From positions 1 to 10,132 of the forward strand of contig JBDKUC010000366.1 of the NCBI GenBank assembly GCA_039679885.1: a stretch of DNA of 10,132 nucleotides, read 5' to 3'. A program made the position numbers and the translations under genes. The notes under the pieces were generated by a model. That model was not told the DNA's origin and did not search any database. It worked only from the letters and a program-made list of their open reading frames with translations. Positions within the stretch are counted from its first letter, which is position 1. Every line of letters starts with the position of its first letter. Below, piece after piece: positions 6,976-10,132 of this stretch. The DNA comes from JAJFUI01 sp039679885. Lineage in GTDB: Bacteria > Planctomycetota > Planctomycetia > Pirellulales > Thermoguttaceae.

Positions 6976-7377
6976 TCATCCCCGATACGCGGCCGAGCAA
7001 CGCGGCGTTTCGAATAGGCGGACCTCGCTGACCGGGAATCCGCTGCGGCGGGCGATATCGAAGATCAGCTTGGCGATGTTCTCGGCCGTGGGGCTCCCGT
7101 CCATCAGACACAGCGGCTCGCCCAACTGTTGAAGCACCGGGACGGCCGGATCCGCCTTGTCCAGGATCATGCGGTGGTCCAAGTGCTCGTCGATCCAGCC
7201 GCTAATGACCCGCTTGATCTCTGTAAAGTCGAGCACCATGCCCGAGCCATCGAGCTCGGGCGCGTCGAAGGTGAGGACCGCCCGGCCATTGTGGCCGTGC
7301 AGATGGCAGCACTTGCCGGCGTAGCCGACCAGTCGGTGCCCGTAGCTGAAGTCGATCTCGCGCGAGACGGTGAACAT
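6976..7377 (-). CDS. queD: 6-pyruvoyl-tetrahydropterin synthase / 6-carboxy-tetrahydropterin synthase family (QueD-like)
   Basis: A 133-residue T-fold enzyme that converts 7,8-dihydroneopterin triphosphate, either to 6-carboxytetrahydropterin for queuosine synthesis or to 6-pyruvoyl-tetrahydropterin. Zinc ligands are His14 (YGHRL), His27 and His29 (HLHGHN). The nucleophile Cys23 sits four residues before His27, the C-x3-HGH spacing seen in QueD. Other family marks are MVLDFTEIK (47-55), LDHRMIL with Asp67-His68, PTAENIAKLIF (96-106) and the pterin-anchoring Glu123 in LFETP. Size is normal. It starts 6 nt after the def stop codon, so the pair is probably co-transcribed and def's promoter would serve both. 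No strong Shine-Dalgarno precedes its ATG. With no other queuosine or biopterin gene nearby, QueD versus PTPS cannot be decided; the symbol reflects the Cys spacing and bacterial context. Confidence 0.88.
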   Translation of the reverse strand: MFTVSREIDFSYGHRLVGYAGKCCHLHGHNGRAVLTFDAPELDGSGMVLDFTEIKRVISGWIDEHLDHRMILDKADPAVPVLQQLGEPLCLMDGSPTAENIAKLIFDIARRSGFPVSEVRLFETPRCSAAYRG

Positions 7378-7383
7378 GGTTCG

Positions 7384-7965
7384 CTACGTTCTCTGCGTTT
7401 CCAGTTCGGCCAACCGGGCGGCGATCTGACCGTCGGCCGGAATCACTCCCCGCTGCCGGTCTCCCTCGAACTCGAGCTCCAAATCGCTCAGTGCTTGCTT
7501 GATGGACAGCAGAGCGGCAGGCGCGAGACGGTCGACGAACAAAACGCCGTCGAGATGATCGAACTCATGCTGGAACGCCCTGGCGAACATCCCGTCCAAC
7601 CGGTAGTTGACTTCCTCGCCGGCCAAATTGTAGGCAGAGATGACGATCTTCTCGGACCGTTTCACTGGGGCGAAGATTTCCGGAAAGCTCAGGCACCCCT
7701 CTTCGGCCTCGACTGTGCCGCTCCGCCGACTGATGACCGGGTTGATGAAGACGTGTTCCACGCCCTTCTGCGGATCGCCTTCGAGATTGATCACGAAGAA
7801 CCGATACGGCAGGCCGACCTGATTGGCCGCCAAGCCGACACCCTGCTTGTCGTACATGATCTCGAACATCGTGCGGACTGCGTTCTTGAACTCGCTGTCC
7901 ACGCGGCGGAGCGGTTTGGAAACGTGGCGTAAGGCAGGATGGGGATATTTCAGAAGTTGCAGCAC
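7384..7965 (-). CDS. def: Peptide deformylase
   Basis: Removes the N-formyl group from nascent proteins at the ribosome; a metalloenzyme. All three signature motifs are present (numbered from GTG 7965): GVGLAANQ (42-49), EEGCLSFP (88-95) with metal ligand Cys91, and QHEFDHLDG (132-140) with His133, catalytic Glu134 and His137. Length is 193 residues, slightly longer than E. coli Def (169), the extra being a charged C-terminal helix-like stretch ending ELETQRT. The frame also has an ATG at 7998, but GTG 7965 is preferred. It has GGAG 8 nt upstream, gives the usual family start (VLQLLKYPHPALR), and the TATAAT at 8008-8003 would place transcription start at or after 7998. The gene leads the def-queD unit and diverges from the DUF1080 gene across the repeat array. 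Confidence 0.95.
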   Translation of the reverse strand: MLQLLKYPHPALRHVSKPLRRVDSEFKNAVRTMFEIMYDKQGVGLAANQVGLPYRFFVINLEGDPQKGVEHVFINPVISRRSGTVEAEEGCLSFPEIFAPVKRSEKIVISAYNLAGEEVNYRLDGMFARAFQHEFDHLDGVLFVDRLAPAALLSIKQALSDLELEFEGDRQRGVIPADGQIAARLAELETQRT

Positions 7966-7973
7966 GAACTCAG

Positions 7974-7977
7974 CTCC
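7974..7977 (-). promoter_or_regulatory. Ribosome binding site that decides the def start
   Basis: The minus strand reads CGGAG here, with GGAG 8 nt before GTG 7965. It supports the GTG start over the upstream ATG at 7998. Confidence 0.65.
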
Positions 7978-8002
7978 GTCGCGTAATTTACAACACATCG
8001 CA

Positions 8003-8031
8003 ATTATAGGCCATTTCGCCCGCGACGCGAA
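8003..8031 (-). promoter_or_regulatory. Promoter of def-queD
   Basis: A perfect TATAAT at 8008-8003 (minus strand), with a weak -35 TTCGCG at 8031-8026 and a 17-nt spacer. Transcription should start near 7996. The ten bases CTATAATTGC around the -10 are identical to those at the trxA promoter. The palindromic repeat cluster begins 12 bp upstream of the -35. Confidence 0.62.
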
Positions 8032-8042
8032 GGGGTCGGGTT

Positions 8043-8107
8043 GTTCGTAGTTCCGCCTTTAGGCGGCATTTCGAGTGAAATCGCCGCCTAAAGGCGGAAC
8101 TACGAAC
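8043..8107. repeat. Large inverted repeat opening the palindromic cluster
   Basis: Arm 8043-8072 pairs with 8077-8107 over 30 positions with one extra base, around a 4-nt loop (GAGT). Each arm contains the 24-nt core made of CCGCCTAAAGGCGG followed by AACTACGAAC, or its reverse complement. The right arm is the first unit of the tandem array, so this is one inverted copy facing the tandem copies. It would form a strong cruciform or RNA hairpin. Confidence 0.85.
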
Positions 8108-8257
8108 GACCACCGCCTAAAGGCGGAACTACGAACGACCACCGCCTAAAGGCGGAACTACGAACAACCACCGCCTAAAGGCGGAACTACGAACAACCAC
8201 CGCCTAAACGCAGAACTACGAACGACCGCCGCCTAAAGGCGGAACTACGAACGACCG
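8084..8257. repeat. Tandem array of six 29-bp palindromic units
   Basis: Six head-to-tail units start at 8084, 8113, 8142, 8171, 8200 and 8229. Each is a 14-nt hairpin CCGCCTAAAGGCGG, a 10-nt AACTACGAAC, and a 5-nt linker. The linkers run GACCA, GACCA, AACCA, AACCA, GACCG, GACCG. Only unit 5 has a changed hairpin (CCGCCTAAACGCAG), which breaks two stem pairs. On the minus strand each unit reads GTAG, TT, then the hairpin, a REP-like layout. The array sits between the divergent def and DUF1080 genes and appears non-coding. The period with no variable spacers excludes a CRISPR. Confidence 0.92.
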
Positions 8258-8271
8258 CCGCCGGGGCGGCG
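8258..8271. repeat. Degenerate terminal unit of the array
   Basis: CCGCCGGGGCGGCG occupies the position of a seventh hairpin core. It keeps a CCGCC/GGCGG stem but has a different centre and no AACTACGAAC tail. It is either a decayed unit or the boundary where the array was inserted. Confidence 0.45.
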
Positions 8272-8275
8272 ATCA

Positions 8276-8305
8276 TTGCGTTCGCTGCTGTTGCGGCGGT
8301 AGAAT
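8276..8305 (+). promoter_or_regulatory. Possible promoter of the DUF1080 gene
   Basis: TTGCGT at 8276-8281 and TAGAAT at 8300-8305, 18-nt spacer. It is placed just after the repeat array, and transcription would start near 8312, about 60 nt before the GTG start. The -10 is good, the -35 poor. Confidence 0.33.
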
Positions 8306-8361
8306 CTCGAGTTCCCGGACGCGGCGCCCGACATGGTCTCGCCGGTGTCCCCGTCAGACCC

Positions 8362-8365
8362 AGGA
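8362..8365 (+). promoter_or_regulatory. Ribosome binding site of the DUF1080 gene
   Basis: AGGA, 7 nt before GTG 8373. The alternative ATG at 8388 has no comparable site, so this decides the start. Confidence 0.55.
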
Positions 8366-8372
8366 ATCTTCT

Positions 8373-9185
8373 GTGAGCGCAGCCGCCATGTCCGCCACTT
8401 TCTCGCGACTTGTTCATTTCGTCCAGGGGCATGGTCTCAGAGCCACGCTCGGAGGCTTCCTGCTGGTTGGCGCAGCCATGCTGCTCGGCGCCGATCAGAA
8501 GCCCTGGTCGAGCGGAATCAAGTGGAATGAACCCAAGGCGGTCGAGCCGGGCGACAATGGCGGCCCGCCTAGCGACGCCATCGTGCTCTTTGATGGCAAA
8601 GACCTCAGCCAGTGGCAAGGCGGCGAGAAGTGGCCCATCGTGAACGGCTACGCCACGGCGGCGGCCAACGAAATCCGCACGAAGCGGGCATTCGGCGATT
8701 GCCAGTTGCACCTCGAGTGGGCAACCCCTGACAAAGCGGTTGGCCACGGCCAGGAACGCGGCAATAGCGGCGTCTTCCTGATGGGCCTGTACGAGATCCA
8801 GATTCTCGACAGCTTTCAGAACCCTACGTACTTCGATGGCCAAGCCGCCGCCGTGTATAAGCAGCGCCCGCCGCTGGTGAATGCCTGCCGCCGGCCGGGC
8901 CAGTGGCAATCGTATGATATCGTGTTCGAGGCCCCGCGGTTCGCCGCCGACGGCAAGCTCCTCCGGCCGGCCTTCGTGACCGTCTTCCAAAACGGCGTGC
9001 TGGTGCAGAACCACTTTCCGATCCAGGGCGGCACCGCCGTCCTGTACGACCCGCCGACCTACAAGGCCCACCCGGCCAAACTGCCCCTGTCGCTGCAATA
9101 CCACTCGAATCCGGTCCGCTTCCGCAATATCTGGATACGCGAGTTGCCGCCTGCCGGCGCCCTGCCGTCGGCGAAAGCATCATGA
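8373..9185 (+). CDS. DUF1080 / 3-keto-disaccharide hydrolase domain protein, exported
   Basis: A 270-residue protein of the Pfam family first named DUF1080, now 3-keto-disaccharide hydrolase, with a concanavalin-like beta-sandwich. Some members cleave 3-keto-glycosides; many planctomycete paralogues are uncharacterised, so the substrate is unknown. The signal peptide core GGFLLVGAAMLLGA ends near residue 40. Family marks are IVLFDGKDLSQWQ (70-82), GNSGVFLMGLYEIQILDS (130-147), WQSYDIVFEAPRF (178-190), FVTVFQNGVLVQNH (201-214) and the closing strand LQYHSNPVRFRNIWIREL (241-258). GTG 8373 is chosen because AGGA lies 7 nt upstream; ATG 8388 is the alternative and changes only five residues. The stop overlaps the next gene's start (ATGA at 9182-9185), implying translational coupling with the radical SAM gene. 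Confidence 0.9.
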   Translation: MSAAAMSATFSRLVHFVQGHGLRATLGGFLLVGAAMLLGADQKPWSSGIKWNEPKAVEPGDNGGPPSDAIVLFDGKDLSQWQGGEKWPIVNGYATAAANEIRTKRAFGDCQLHLEWATPDKAVGHGQERGNSGVFLMGLYEIQILDSFQNPTYFDGQAAAVYKQRPPLVNACRRPGQWQSYDIVFEAPRFAADGKLLRPAFVTVFQNGVLVQNHFPIQGGTAVLYDPPTYKAHPAKLPLSLQYHSNPVRFRNIWIRELPPAGALPSAKAS

Positions 9186-10132
9186 ACGACTCGCGGTCCG
9201 TCTTGTTGGTGCAACTGCCGGTTCCGCCGCCCGGGCCTGGCATCCTCGAGGGCAACGAGCCGCTGGCGGCCGCCTATTTGAAGCTCTATGCCCTACGGCA
9301 AGAGCTGGACGCATCCTACCAGATCGACGTGCTGCCGCCTTCGCTGGCCAACACACTTGGCGACCAGGGCTTGATCCGCGAGATCCTGTCGCGCGAGCCG
9401 TGGATGGTCAGCTTCAGTTGCTATCTCTGGAACATCGAGAGATCGCTCTGGATCTCGCAAAAGCTGAAGGAGTCGCGGCCGGAACTGCTGATCGTTCTCG
9501 GCGGTCCTGAGATCACCTCCGACAATCCGTTGGCGCTCGGAGGCGACTTGCGGCCGATGGGCGGCCGGCGGCAGATTGACAACTTGCCCCATCAGCAGGT
9601 TGACCTGCTCCACGGGCATTCTGACCACCTGCGCCATAGCACGCCGGTCGATTACGCGATTTTCGGCGAAGGCGAGCAGACCTTCGCCGAGTTGCTCCAG
9701 TCGCTTTCCGAACGAAAAGGCGCGACGGCGCTCGGCGCATCCGCCGGGCCAGAGATCGCCGGGCTTTGGCAACCCCGTCAGCCCTCGCCGCCGCCGCGGG
9801 CCACGCTGCCCAACCTCGATTCGATTTCCTCTCCTTATGTCGAGGGGATCCTCGATCTTTCCGATTCACGGATGCTGCTCGAAACGGCCCGGGGCTGCCG
9901 GTTCCGCTGCCGCTATTGCTACTACCCCAAGGGCGACCGCACCCAACGATGCCTGTCGGCGGAGCAGGTGCTGAGCAACTTGGCCTATGCGGACGCTCAC
10001 GGTGCGAAAGAGGTTGTGCTGCTCGACCCAACGCTCAACCAACGGGCGGACTTCGTCGAGTTCCTTCGCTTGTTGCGTCGAGGCAATCCGTCGGGCCGGC
10101 TGCGGTTTTCTGGCGAACTGCGAGCGGAAGGA
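9182..10132 (+). CDS. B12-binding-domain radical SAM protein, 3'-truncated
   Basis: Open from ATG 9182 to the right edge, 317 residues visible. Residues about 5-175 resemble the Rossmann-like cobalamin-binding domain found before many radical SAM cores: VLLVQLPVPPPGPGILEGNE, WMVSFSCYLWNIERSLWIS, LLIVLGGPEIT and VDYAIFGEGEQTFAELL. No DxHxxG base-on cobalamin motif is visible, as in many members. The radical SAM cluster motif CxxxCxxC is at Cys239, Cys243 and Cys246 (GCRFRCRYCYYPKG), which binds the 4Fe-4S cluster that cleaves S-adenosylmethionine. Between GGPEIT (107-112) and VDYAIFGEGE (156-165) lie 43 residues, where relatives usually have about 13; the extra part (about 118-153) is Gly/Arg/His-rich. 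The start overlaps the DUF1080 stop. The reaction (methylation, ring contraction or other) cannot be assigned from this fragment. Confidence 0.88.
   Translation, partial: MNDSRSVLLVQLPVPPPGPGILEGNEPLAAAYLKLYALRQELDASYQIDVLPPSLANTLGDQGLIREILSREPWMVSFSCYLWNIERSLWISQKLKESRPELLIVLGGPEITSDNPLALGGDLRPMGGRRQIDNLPHQQVDLLHGHSDHLRHSTPVDYAIFGEGEQTFAELLQSLSERKGATALGASAGPEIAGLWQPRQPSPPPRATLPNLDSISSPYVEGILDLSDSRMLLETARGCRFRCRYCYYPKGDRTQRCLSAEQVLSNLAYADAHGAKEVVLLDPTLNQRADFVEFLRLLRRGNPSGRLRFSGELRAEG

Noticed and set aside
7129..7932. 267-codon plus-strand ORF across def and queD
   Set aside because: It crosses two well-supported genes on the other strand and shows no domain.
7966..7998. Upstream ATG (7998) as start of peptide deformylase
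   Set aside because: It lies only 4 nt after the TATAAT hexamer, at or before the expected transcription start. GTG 7965 has a good Shine-Dalgarno and the usual family N-terminus.
8043..8257. Regular repeats resembling a CRISPR array
   Set aside because: The period is 29 bp in total and the only variable part is a 5-nt linker with three versions. There are no unique spacers and no cas genes, so it is a palindromic tandem repeat.
8187..9104. 305-codon minus-strand ORF over DUF1080 and part of the repeat array
   Set aside because: Antisense shadow that continues into the palindromic array; the DUF1080 frame explains the region.
9293..9772. 159-codon minus-strand ORF inside the radical SAM gene
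   Set aside because: Shadow of the plus-strand frame, which is open throughout and carries the CxxxCxxC motif.

Overview
The window is GC-rich, tightly packed bacterial DNA that reads like a planctomycete, probably Pirellulales-like. This is inferred from a DUF1080 (3-keto-disaccharide hydrolase) protein, a large MGH1/GH63-type glucosidase, an HtrA protease with two PDZ domains, a small orphan lipoprotein, few strong Shine-Dalgarno sites, and several palindromic intergenic repeat families. No rRNA or tRNA is visible, so the assignment is indirect. Nothing suggests a phage, plasmid or defence island. The coding content is mostly conserved housekeeping and sugar-related genes.

Layout. 1-1100 (+) is the 3' part of hslU, the unfoldase of the HslUV protease. 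It meets the glucosidase gene (1103-3829, -) tail to tail with two bases between the stop codons. 3830-4010 is a divergent promoter region with a near-consensus sigma70 promoter for thioredoxin (4011-4337, +). A 61-bp pair of inverted REP-like hairpins (4346-4406) follows. Next come a putative lipoprotein (4516-4938, +), a MITE-like element (5072-5214), and a secreted HtrA/DegP-type protease (5562-6941, +). HtrA converges on a two-gene minus-strand unit, def (peptide deformylase, 7965-7384) then queD/PTPS (7377-6976), driven by a TATAAT promoter. Between def and the divergent DUF1080 gene lies a palindromic repeat cluster (8043-8271): one inverted copy plus six 29-bp tandem units. DUF1080 (8373-9185) overlaps by an ATGA junction the start of a B12-binding-domain radical SAM gene (9182 to the right edge).

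How the genes relate. HslU, HtrA, thioredoxin and deformylase all serve protein maturation or quality control, but strand changes and separate promoters show they are not one operon. Only def-queD and DUF1080-radical SAM look co-transcribed.

The least ordinary content is between genes. Two different palindromic families both carry a GTAG tetranucleotide at the foot of a hairpin, the arrangement known for REP sequences mobilised by RAYT (TnpA-REP) transposases. One shows a compensatory base-pair change between its two copies. The other forms a 29-bp tandem array whose linkers change in adjacent pairs. A third, unrelated inverted-repeat element lies upstream of htrA. No new enzymatic or defence system is evident; these repeats and a roughly 30-residue insertion in the radical SAM protein most deserve a second look.
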